Assembly: GCA_947448795.1 (NCBI GenBank)
Contig: CANFOZ010000012.1
Span: 1 to 48,498, forward strand
Direction of reading: 5' to 3'
DNA: 48,498 bases
From: Bacteroidota bacterium
GTDB taxonomy: Bacteria; Bacteroidota; Bacteroidia; AKYH767-A; JAHEYN01
The number at the start of each line of letters is the position of its first letter. The first letter of the stretch is position 1. This document shows positions 32,501 through 39,750 of the stretch, in pieces. A model generated the notes under the pieces. The model saw only the letters and a list, made by a program, of their open reading frames with translations. It was not told the DNA's origin and ran no database searches. The position numbers were made by a program, and so were the translations under genes.

Positions 32501-35210
32501 AAACATATCCTTCTATGATGTTTTGATTAGTGGTGCTGGAATGAAAACATTGACAGGTAGCACTGTTTTTCATGATCTTGTTATTGATGGAAGTTTAGCT
32601 ACATCGGGAATAGCATCCGATATTAAAATTAGTGGTGCCCTTGCCGTGAATGGAAGTTTCGGCTTGCAGTCTTCAACAGTAATAATGAATGGAACAGCAG
32701 CGCAAACCATCTCTGGAAACAGCATCGCCTTCAATAATCTTAGCATCATGAATACTTCGGCTTCAGGCGTTGCCTTGCAAGTTGATGCAATGCTCAAAGG
32801 TGTTTTAACCCTTGGTAACAATGCTAAGTTCATCACTACGGGCTTCCCGCTTACTTTGTCTTCGGATGCAGAAGGTACTGCAAGTATCGCTGCTATTCCA
32901 GCTTCCGCCTCTATTCAAGGCGATATCGTTATGGAGCGTTACTTGCCAGTAAACACAGGTTACACCATGCTTGGTTCTGCTGTCAATGCGCCCATGCTTC
33001 AAGAGTTGAATGATGATTTCATAATCACTGGCGTGAGCGGATCTTCATGCAGTACTTGTCCTGCAAACATTTGGTTCTATAATGAAGCGGCTGCTGGTCC
33101 AATGAACAATGAGTATGTTGTTCCTGCATCGATCAATAGCAACATAACAAACGGCCGTGGTGTTTTTACGAAACGCCCATCAACTGCAGCAATGACTATC
33201 GACATGCAAGGCACTCCGAATATCGGTGCACTTTCGATTCCTGTAACCTATACACAAAGCACGCCTCCTCGTCCAAACGACGATGGCTGGTTTCTTGCTA
33301 GTAATCCATACCCTTCCGCTATCGATTGGGAGTCGGCTGCTTGGACCAAAACCAATATTTCGTCCACAATCTATACTTGGGATGCAGCAGTTTCTGATTA
33401 TCGCACCTATCAAACAGGAATGGGCGGCATGGGGTCTCGTTACATCGCATCGTCTCAAGCATTCTGGGTAAAAGCAACGGGTGCAAATCCAGTGCTCTCT
33501 TTGACTGAGCAAGTGAAGTCCACAAACACTCCTGTGTATCGCTTAAATAACACCATGAATGATGCGATCACGCTCCGCATTCAGCAAGCAAATCAAACAG
33601 ATCTTGTTGACGAAACGTATATCCGCTTTCGCAATGGCTCGGTATCAAGCTATGAGCCGGAGTTCGATTCACACCGTCTTCTTAGCGCAAGCTCGATCAT
33701 CCCGAACATCGCTACAGTGAGTTTGGACAGTGCTTTGTTGTCCATAAACACCATGGGTGCTTTAGACCATAACCTCGCCATCCCAGTAGTTGTGCGTGTC
33801 AATACTGCTGGAAGCTATGTAATTTCCGCTCCTTCTCTTGATCAGTTTGCCGCTAGTGCATGCATTATTCTTGACGATCTCCAAACAGGCGTAAAGACCA
33901 ACTTGCGTGAACAGAGTTATACCGTAACTATTAGCGCAAACACGTCCAACACTGCTCGCTTCATGCTCCGCATCGCGCCACCAATAAAAACAACTGTTTT
34001 CAACTCCACCTGTGCCGGTGCTCACGATGGTAAAATAGTTGCTCAAGGTCAATCGAATGGTCCCTGGAGCTATGTTTGGAAAAATGCTGTTGGTCAGGTT
34101 ATCCGCACAGCACCTGCGGCTATGTTTGCCGACTCAATTAGTAATCTCGGTCCTGGTAAATACAGTGTATCCATCACCAATGCGATTGGTTACTGTTCAG
34201 TGATCACCGAGGAATCAGAGGTTGCAGAACCTGCTCCAATCAACGGACAACCTAGTGTAAGCAACATCACTTGTCATGGAAAAGGCGATGGCCAAATCCG
34301 ACTCGTTCCTGTAGGCGGTAGCGCACCCTATGAGTTTCATTGGGAAACAGGTGCTAACACCCAAGACTTGAATAATCTTAACGCGGGTTCTTATAAAGTG
34401 ATGATTACAGATCAGAACTTGTGTGTAAATTACCATGTTATCGAAGTGCACGAGCCAGCTGCCTTGTCTATCGCTATGAACGTTCATAACATCGATTTTT
34501 GCAACACTGCAAAAGGGATGATCGAAGCATCAATAGATGGAGGCACTGCTCCATACAGTTATACCTGGAGCAACGCGTCTTCTGCAACGCGTATCGAAGA
34601 TCTCAACGAAGGAAAGTACTCGTTAGTTGTGCTTGATGCGAATGGATGTTCTTCAACACAAGCTTCTGAAATTGTAAAAGCCAATGTTTTGCATGCCGAA
34701 TTCGCTATAAACGCGGACACCGTGTTTCTTTCTAACGGAGGCCAGGTTCAGTTTGCAAATCGCTCTGAGGGTGTGAATGAATACCGTTGGAATTTCGGTG
34801 ACGGTACTTCTTCAACGGATGCGAATCCAGTACATACCTTTACTCAAGCTGGTACATACGAAGTTCAACTCACCGCTGGATCTGACGCTTGTCAGCAGCA
34901 ATTTTCGATGCAGGTAATGGTGCTCCGCAGTCATCACGACGATCTGGGAAGCATGACTATGTGGCCGAATCCAAATCCAGGCGATAAAGTATATGTTGAT
35001 CTGGATGGTGCTATCGGTCAAGAAATTAAATTTGTTCTGTATAATCTGAATGGAACTCGACTGATGGAGCGTTCACTGGTAAAGAGTGCAGGTCTTTTTG
35101 AACTGGACTTCACACAAGATGGTGGATCTCAATTGACACCTGGTTCATACCTGCTGTCAGCAATCATTGGTGGCAAAAGCATCAGCAAAAAACTGGTTGT
35201 TAAAAGGTAG
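29598..35210 (+). CDS. Giant T9SS-secreted multidomain surface protein
   Basis: A 1,870-residue exported protein. Signal peptide: TIGLLLLCMLISLTMFG (about residues 8-27). Residues 28-680 are Ser/Thr/Gly/Asn-rich β-repeats with recurring GATAQTISG-like and GNFSNNGTFSAG-like units, suggesting a β-helix. Two IPT/TIG-like domains follow (about 684-765, 767-850), another repeat block beginning SGAWNNAASW (about 861), three SprB-like repeats (about 1464, 1554, 1627; CHGKGDGQIRL, GGSAPYEFHW), a PKD domain (about 1702-1775, YRWNFGDGTSS) and a type A T9SS sorting domain (about 1785-1870; MWPNPNPGDKVYVDL to ISKKLVVKR). It is exported by Sec and T9SS and probably displayed on the surface as an adhesin. 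The ATG at 29598 opens the signal peptide; an in-frame TTG at 29562 is less likely. Confidence 0.92.
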   Translation: MKTKPQTHKTIGLLLLCMLISLTMFGSTVTWNGSTSNAWGNALNWTGGLPTAGVDVLIPATPLNGVFPVISTEVANARKITINTGASVTMSGGTLDIYGDLTNDGSFASNSGTVTFRGTNKLISGLNSSTFSALVIANAATISMSSNVTCASFTIASGASATTFSQSGSAAFQVNGTATVTQPSGNVNNSWNINTGSATVTGSLVIGGTATGTNKIGQVKLTTGTLTVQGNVVYNSPAGVNNAILDMSAGASVLNLAGNMVMANTSGKLVSGNTSQVKYTGNAAQIITLGSGIVYNDIYTLNTSVSGITLGAAMNSWNCLGNLRIQSGSFSNGGFTMAGNSSKIFELLNTCTFHSTGNAGFVTGFGTKTIGSTSTVVYEGSNQTIGAENYGHLSIAGSGTKTFAGATVVNGNFISSGTALASASSSVSFNGNLTIGVGSTFNANAAILTLKGNFSNNGTFSAGTSTVVFSGATAQTISGASTFKNCTINNTNGIAINSTTTINGVLSFITGKISTGSQIVYMTSSSSVSGASASTGYVYGNLKKDLAANATSLKFEIGDATVYAPLNYASMFVTSAGTVTAFTTAGDHANLASSSFVASRTVNRTWTLSASSAAVSSASVTAQFATSDCDAGINTAFNEIALWNGTAWTYPTAGIRTTTSSEATGINGFSTIQIAERYVTPVLSSITPAIGNRLQTMNVSFSGSGFATGVSAVNVGSGITVNSTTINSTTSITANITIASNASTGSRNFTVSNPAGVTSAAKIFTINNPVPVLTQANVSVLNRYESANVVLLGNNFIAGVTTLSFGAGVVVNSFSVINATTIHANISITANATAGTRAITALNAAPVGGTSNALAFNVTAIKIFSLSSGAWNNAASWLPASAPTAGESISIPANAVCVIPAGVTATVDSMTVNGHLTIENGASLVCARKLIQSASGSLTVSGDMPTFSSSSFNGTTEFNGSADQAIPANISFYDVLISGAGMKTLTGSTVFHDLVIDGSLATSGIASDIKISGALAVNGSFGLQSSTVIMNGTAAQTISGNSIAFNNLSIMNTSASGVALQVDAMLKGVLTLGNNAKFITTGFPLTLSSDAEGTASIAAIPASASIQGDIVMERYLPVNTGYTMLGSAVNAPMLQELNDDFIITGVSGSSCSTCPANIWFYNEAAAGPMNNEYVVPASINSNITNGRGVFTKRPSTAAMTIDMQGTPNIGALSIPVTYTQSTPPRPNDDGWFLASNPYPSAIDWESAAWTKTNISSTIYTWDAAVSDYRTYQTGMGGMGSRYIASSQAFWVKATGANPVLSLTEQVKSTNTPVYRLNNTMNDAITLRIQQANQTDLVDETYIRFRNGSVSSYEPEFDSHRLLSASSIIPNIATVSLDSALLSINTMGALDHNLAIPVVVRVNTAGSYVISAPSLDQFAASACIILDDLQTGVKTNLREQSYTVTISANTSNTARFMLRIAPPIKTTVFNSTCAGAHDGKIVAQGQSNGPWSYVWKNAVGQVIRTAPAAMFADSISNLGPGKYSVSITNAIGYCSVITEESEVAEPAPINGQPSVSNITCHGKGDGQIRLVPVGGSAPYEFHWETGANTQDLNNLNAGSYKVMITDQNLCVNYHVIEVHEPAALSIAMNVHNIDFCNTAKGMIEASIDGGTAPYSYTWSNASSATRIEDLNEGKYSLVVLDANGCSSTQASEIVKANVLHAEFAINADTVFLSNGGQVQFANRSEGVNEYRWNFGDGTSSTDANPVHTFTQAGTYEVQLTAGSDACQQQFSMQVMVLRSHHDDLGSMTMWPNPNPGDKVYVDLDGAIGQEIKFVLYNLNGTRLMERSLVKSAGLFELDFTQDGGSQLTPGSYLLSAIIGGKSISKKLVVKR

Positions 35211-35397
35211 AATCATTCATTTATATACAAAATCTAACAAGCAGGTATGTTAAGTATTTAACAACTCTACATAGTAAATTACTGTATAGGTAAGTTATAA
35301 AATGAAATTAAATAGTAAAAAAGGATCGAATTGATTGTATTTCTTACACCTGCGTAAAATGACTCAAACTGAATGATAACAAGGGGCTTTAACACGC

Positions 35398-35405
35398 TAA
35401 ATTTG
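35398..35405 (+). promoter_or_regulatory. -7 promoter box upstream of the FN3-like protein gene
   Basis: TAAATTTG, 43 bases before the ATG at 35449. No good -33 box. Confidence 0.4.
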
Positions 35406-35448
35406 TCTTATTGAAAAAGCATTAACCACGCCTATATTTCAAAAAGCC

Positions 35449-36249
35449 ATGCCAACAAACTACATTCATAACAGCTGCCCTGAAACATGCATCGATCAAT
35501 TGGATATAAAACATATAAAGATTGGTTCAGGCTGTTCTTCTGAATGTAACGATTCTTATCAAGAAAGTGCCGACCAGGTAACTTCAAACTCAAAAAATAA
35601 TTCCGGTATGTTTTTAAAAAACAATAACAAAATGAATAAAACAATCCTCGCAGCGATAGTGCTTTTTACAGTTCTAGGCGTGGCAGAAGTAGCGCACTCA
35701 ATATGGAAGCAGGTGCCTCAGGCAGCAAATGTTATTTCTGTGAAATCGGTGGCTAAACAAAAAGTGCGTGCCAAAGTACTTCCTATGGCTAAACAGATTC
35801 AAGTAACCGTTACGCCAGTTGCATCTATGCATAAAGCAGTGACATCGGCAACCAAGGTGGATATGCTAAAAGTGACAGCGGCGGTGAATCCGAATCTTCC
35901 CTTTGAAAGTTTTGCAGTGATGGTGAGTGACGGCGTGGCCAATATTCGTTGGACCGACAAGGAGCCCAAAGCGGTTACCTATATGGTCGAAAAATCAGAT
36001 GATGGAACCAACTACGAGATATACAGCGTAACAGATGGCCCCGGCACCACAGGCATTGCGTCTGAGCAAACCTTTAACCAAGCTGATCGTGACCCAGGTC
36101 AATACTACAGACTTCTTAAGATTATCCACGGCGGCGCTGTTTATGAAGGCAATGCTCGCGGAGTTATAAAAAGCAAGCCAGCCGATGTTGCAGAAATAAA
36201 GGCTCACGGAAATCAATCAATTGTAGCATCCATCTATATCGGATTGTAA
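35449..36249 (+). CDS. Membrane-anchored FN3-like domain protein
   Basis: A 266-residue protein of unrecognised family. Residues 1-61 form a Cys/Ser/Asn-rich hydrophilic stretch (four Cys). A single hydrophobic segment follows (about 63-84, ILAAIVLFTVLGVAEVA), then a Val/Lys/Ala-rich linker. A fibronectin-III-like domain (about 150-245) has FAVMVSDGVANIRWTDKEP, VEKSDDGTNYEIYSV and DPGQYYRLLKI, the pattern common in Bacteroidota surface proteins. The start is uncertain. A -7 box (35398-35405) and the 61-codon open extension favour 35449. The A-rich leader before an internal ATG at 35632 (MNKTILAAIV) would instead give an ordinary signal peptide. It may work with the preceding giant surface protein. 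Confidence 0.72.
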   Translation: MPTNYIHNSCPETCIDQLDIKHIKIGSGCSSECNDSYQESADQVTSNSKNNSGMFLKNNNKMNKTILAAIVLFTVLGVAEVAHSIWKQVPQAANVISVKSVAKQKVRAKVLPMAKQIQVTVTPVASMHKAVTSATKVDMLKVTAAVNPNLPFESFAVMVSDGVANIRWTDKEPKAVTYMVEKSDDGTNYEIYSVTDGPGTTGIASEQTFNQADRDPGQYYRLLKIIHGGAVYEGNARGVIKSKPADVAEIKAHGNQSIVASIYIGL

Positions 36250-36276
36250 GATTTTACCAACACCTTTTCATTGAAA

Positions 36277-36305
36277 GAACCTTTCCTTTTGGAAAGGTTT
36301 TTTTC
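36277..36305 (+). terminator. Intrinsic terminator of the FN3-like protein gene
   Basis: AACCTTTCC (36278-36286), loop TTTT, GGAAAGGTT (36291-36299), then a T tract. Confidence 0.88.
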
Positions 36306-36341
36306 ATTTTATACGGGCTCGCTTTTTCGTCAATTTCATTC

Positions 36342-36371
36342 CTGATACACGTGCCATAATTAGTACCTTTG
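36342..36371 (+). promoter_or_regulatory. Promoter of the FAH-family/rel operon
   Basis: TACCTTTG at 36364-36371 with CTG at 36342-36344 spaced 19 bases upstream. The ATG follows 34 bases after the -7 box. Confidence 0.6.
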
Positions 36372-36405
36372 TCTTTTACTATAAATCCAAGTTAAATACA
36401 AGCTT

Positions 36406-37434
36406 ATGAAACTGGTATCCTATCTTAGAAACAACAAAGAAAACCTCGGGATCTATCTGGAGGATAAAATTTATCAGCTGCAAGAAGCGGCCCGTCAAGC
36501 TGGGATGGGTGTTTTACCCGGAACGATGAACGAGTTTCTCCATGCCGGAGAAGAGGCGATGACTAAAGCAAAAGCCATTGACCTATTAATTCAAGAGAAT
36601 CCGGCTCGTTTTATACCCGAGCATATCGATCATCTGCTGGCACCCGTGCCTCATCCAACATCGTGTCGCGATGGCTACGCCTTTCGTCAGCATGTGGAGG
36701 CAGCGCGTCGCAACCGCGGTGTTGAGATGATCGCCGAATTTGACGAATATCCGATTTTCTATTTCACCAACCACAACGCCATTCAAGGACACGAAGAAGA
36801 TATTGTGTGCATGCCAGACCATTTTCAAAAACTTGATTTTGAATTGGAAGCAGCAATCGTTGTTGGCAAACGCGGCCGCAACATCAAAGCCGGTGAAGCC
36901 GATCATTATATAGCGGGCTATATGATTATGAATGACATGAGTGCCCGTGTTTTGCAAATGGAAGAGATGAAACTCAACCTAGGCCCAGCTAAAGGCAAGG
37001 ATTTCTCTACCGTTATTGGGCCTTACTTGGTGACGCCGGATGAGATCGAGCCGTATCGCATTCCCGCTAAAGATGGACACGAAGGTCATCGTTACAACCT
37101 CGCTATGAAGTGCTGGGTAAATGGCAAGCTTGTTTCCGAAGGCAACATGGCTGATATGGACTGGTCATTTGCCGAAATCCTAGAGCGTTGTGCGTATGGT
37201 ACAGATATTCATCCTGGCGACGTGATTGGCTCAGGTACTGTAGGAACGGGTTGCTTTTTGGAGCTGAACGGCACCGGCAAACGCCTCGATAAAAATTACA
37301 CAGAACAATGGCTTCAAGATGGTGACATCGTAGAAATGGAGATTGAAGGACTTGGCCGGATCCGCAACCGCATCGTAAAAGACGCCTCCGACTTTTCGCT
37401 TTTGAAAATTAAAAAGATTGCCAAAACCGCTTAA
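36406..37434 (+). CDS. Fumarylacetoacetate hydrolase family protein
   Basis: A 342-residue soluble enzyme of the FAH superfamily, which cleaves or hydrates β-diketo/2-oxo acids such as fumarylacetoacetate in aromatic degradation. The catalytic domain has the metal-binding acidic residues in LDFELEAAIVVGKRG (about residues 143-155), MIMNDMSARVLQ, and the C-terminal GDVIGSGTVGTGCF. The N-terminal domain is of the size seen in FAH-like proteins of 330-340 residues. No other tyrosine-degradation gene is nearby, so substrate is open. The rel gene begins 7 bases after the stop, so the two are almost certainly cotranscribed from the promoter at 36342-36371. Confidence 0.9.
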   Translation: MKLVSYLRNNKENLGIYLEDKIYQLQEAARQAGMGVLPGTMNEFLHAGEEAMTKAKAIDLLIQENPARFIPEHIDHLLAPVPHPTSCRDGYAFRQHVEAARRNRGVEMIAEFDEYPIFYFTNHNAIQGHEEDIVCMPDHFQKLDFELEAAIVVGKRGRNIKAGEADHYIAGYMIMNDMSARVLQMEEMKLNLGPAKGKDFSTVIGPYLVTPDEIEPYRIPAKDGHEGHRYNLAMKCWVNGKLVSEGNMADMDWSFAEILERCAYGTDIHPGDVIGSGTVGTGCFLELNGTGKRLDKNYTEQWLQDGDIVEMEIEGLGRIRNRIVKDASDFSLLKIKKIAKTA

Positions 37435-37441
37435 TCCCATT

Positions 37442-39643
37442 ATGCAGGCTATAGATTTAGAACTCGAGCGCAAAGAGATACTTCGTCGTTATCGCAAACT
37501 GCTTTATTCGATACGGCATCAAATCAGCAAAGCAGAACGAAAGCAAATTCGTTTGGCTTTCAATCTCTCCTTGGAAGCCCATAAAGACATGCGCCGCAAA
37601 TCGGGCGAGCCGTATATTTATCATCCGATAGCAGTAGCACAGATTGCTGCCGAGGAAATCGGTCTTGGGCCGACTTCCATAGTGGCCGCGCTTTTGCACG
37701 ATGTGGTTGAAGACACCGACACCACACTCGAGGATATCGAAAGGCAGTTTGGTAAAACCATCGCCAAAATAATCGATGGACTAACCAAAATATCCGGTGT
37801 TTTTGATCAAACTAGCTCCCTGCAAGCGGAGAACTTTCGGAAGATGCTGCTCACCCTATCAGACGATGTTCGGGTGATCCTCATCAAGCTCGCCGATCGA
37901 TTGCACAACATGCGTACATTGGATTCTATGCCGCGTGATAAGCAGCTGAAAATCGCCTCGGAAACAATCTATCTCTACGCACCCTTGGGGCATCGACTTG
38001 GTTTGTACAATGTAAAGACTGAGCTCGAGGATCTGTCGCTCAAATACACCGATCCCGAGGTGTATACAAGCATTGCCGAGAAACTTGAAAAGACCAAAGA
38101 AGATCGGAATAAGTTTATCAAAGAATTTTCAACGCCAATCAAAGAGATGTTGGCGGAAGATAAATTTAAATTTCAAATCAAAGGCCGACCTAAATCCATC
38201 TATTCCATTTGGAGTAAGATGAAAAAGCAGAGCGTTCCTTTTGAGGAGATATACGACATCTTCGCCATTCGTATCATCATCGATGCGGAGCCCGACGACG
38301 AGAAGTCCGATTGCTGGCGTGCGTATTCTATCGTTACCGATCATTACCATCCAAACCCAGATCGTTTGCGCGACTGGATATCAACGCCAAAAGCCAATGG
38401 CTACGAGTCATTGCATACCACCGTGATGGGACCCGAAGGCAAATGGGTGGAGGTGCAGATTCGGACCGTGCGCATGAACGAGATTGCTGAAAAAGGATAT
38501 GCGGCGCATTGGAAATACAAAGAACAAAGTGCAGAGACAGCGCTCGATGAATGGTTGGCTAAGATTCGCGAAGCATTAGAAAACCCAGACAGCAACGCGA
38601 TGGACTTCATCGACGACTTCAAGCTGAATTTGTTTTCGGAGGAGATTTTTGTCTTTACTCCGAAAGGGGAGCTCAAGACTTTGCCAGTGAATGCAACCGC
38701 CTTGGATTTTGCTTTTGATATCCATTCCGATATCGGTACGCGCTGCATCGGAGCTAAAGTAAATCACAAACTTGTGCCCTTGAGCCATACGCTCAACAGC
38801 GGTGATCAAGTTGAAATCATTACCTCGTCCAAGCAAGCACCAAAAGAGGATTGGCTTAAAATGGTGGTTACGGCGCGTGCTAAATCACGAATCAAAGATG
38901 CCTTGAAAGAGGAGAAGCGCAAATTGGCTGAGGAAGGGCAGGAGATCTTCGATCGCAAAGTAAAAGGATTGAAACTGCCTGTGCAAGGAGATAATATGAA
39001 TGAGGTGCTGGCTCACTACAAGGTGATGAACACGCTGGAACTCTTCTATCGAGTTGCTATCGGCATCATCGACCTGGACGAGTTAAAAGAGTTTAAGGTA
39101 GATGGGGATAAAATAAAGTCGCCTAATGTCAATACATCCAAGAGTGCACAAAGCTTGGAGCAGATTGTAAAAGATGTGCGTGGTAGCGCCGACAACCTGG
39201 TTATTGGCGATAACCTCGACAAGATCGACTACAAATTATCATCCTGCTGCAACCCAATTCCCGGTGATGACGTGTTCGGTTTTATCACTGTTGATGAAGG
39301 AATCAAGATTCACCGAGTCAATTGCCCGAACGCCATTAAACTCATGTCGAATTATGCCTATCGCATTGTGAAAGCCAAATGGACCGGACAAAATCCAATC
39401 GCTTTTCAAGCCGGTATCAAACTCACTGGTATCGATGAAGTGGGTGTCGTTAACAACATCACGAAAGTAATCTCCACCGATTTGAAAGTGAACATCCGTT
39501 CTATCAATATTGAAAGTAACGACGGTATGTTTGAAGGAACCATTATTCTCTTCGTACACGATACCAAGCACCTTGATACACTCACCAGCCGTTTGAAAAA
39601 GGTGAAAGGCATTCTTACTGCAAGCCGTATCAATCATACTTAG
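37442..39643 (+). CDS. Bifunctional (p)ppGpp synthetase/hydrolase (Rel/SpoT)
   Basis: Makes and degrades (p)ppGpp in the stringent response. The 733-residue protein has all long-RSH domains. The N-terminal HD hydrolase has ALLHDVVEDTD (about residue 85) and IKLADRLHNMRTL. The synthetase has RPKSIYSIWSKM (about 250) and NGYESLHTTV (about 320). TGS (about 400-465), helical/zinc-finger-like (SCCNPIPGD) and ACT (about 660-726) domains follow. Hydrolase and synthetase motifs both look intact. The true start is the ATG at 37442; an in-frame TTG at 37418 lies inside the preceding gene. It may be the only long RSH of the genome, but that cannot be seen here. Confidence 0.95.
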   Translation: MQAIDLELERKEILRRYRKLLYSIRHQISKAERKQIRLAFNLSLEAHKDMRRKSGEPYIYHPIAVAQIAAEEIGLGPTSIVAALLHDVVEDTDTTLEDIERQFGKTIAKIIDGLTKISGVFDQTSSLQAENFRKMLLTLSDDVRVILIKLADRLHNMRTLDSMPRDKQLKIASETIYLYAPLGHRLGLYNVKTELEDLSLKYTDPEVYTSIAEKLEKTKEDRNKFIKEFSTPIKEMLAEDKFKFQIKGRPKSIYSIWSKMKKQSVPFEEIYDIFAIRIIIDAEPDDEKSDCWRAYSIVTDHYHPNPDRLRDWISTPKANGYESLHTTVMGPEGKWVEVQIRTVRMNEIAEKGYAAHWKYKEQSAETALDEWLAKIREALENPDSNAMDFIDDFKLNLFSEEIFVFTPKGELKTLPVNATALDFAFDIHSDIGTRCIGAKVNHKLVPLSHTLNSGDQVEIITSSKQAPKEDWLKMVVTARAKSRIKDALKEEKRKLAEEGQEIFDRKVKGLKLPVQGDNMNEVLAHYKVMNTLELFYRVAIGIIDLDELKEFKVDGDKIKSPNVNTSKSAQSLEQIVKDVRGSADNLVIGDNLDKIDYKLSSCCNPIPGDDVFGFITVDEGIKIHRVNCPNAIKLMSNYAYRIVKAKWTGQNPIAFQAGIKLTGIDEVGVVNNITKVISTDLKVNIRSINIESNDGMFEGTIILFVHDTKHLDTLTSRLKKVKGILTASRINHT

Positions 39644-39722
39644 TAAATGGGACCTCGGCACCCTTTCCAGTTCTCTCCTCTAACTCTTTTCTTTCCCTTT
39701 CTCGCACTCTCCCTCTTTTTCC

Positions 39723-39730
39723 TATTTTTG
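39723..39730 (+). promoter_or_regulatory. -7 promoter box of the prolyl oligopeptidase gene
   Basis: TATTTTTG, 20 bases before the ATG at 39751, after a pyrimidine-rich stretch. No -33 TTG. Confidence 0.45.
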
Positions 39731-39750
39731 TTGTAAATCTCAATCAGCCC

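Noticed and set aside
35248-35263. TGTTAA-GTAT-TTAACA hairpin after the giant surface gene
   Set aside because: Only six A/T-rich pairs and no T tract; too weak to support as a terminator.
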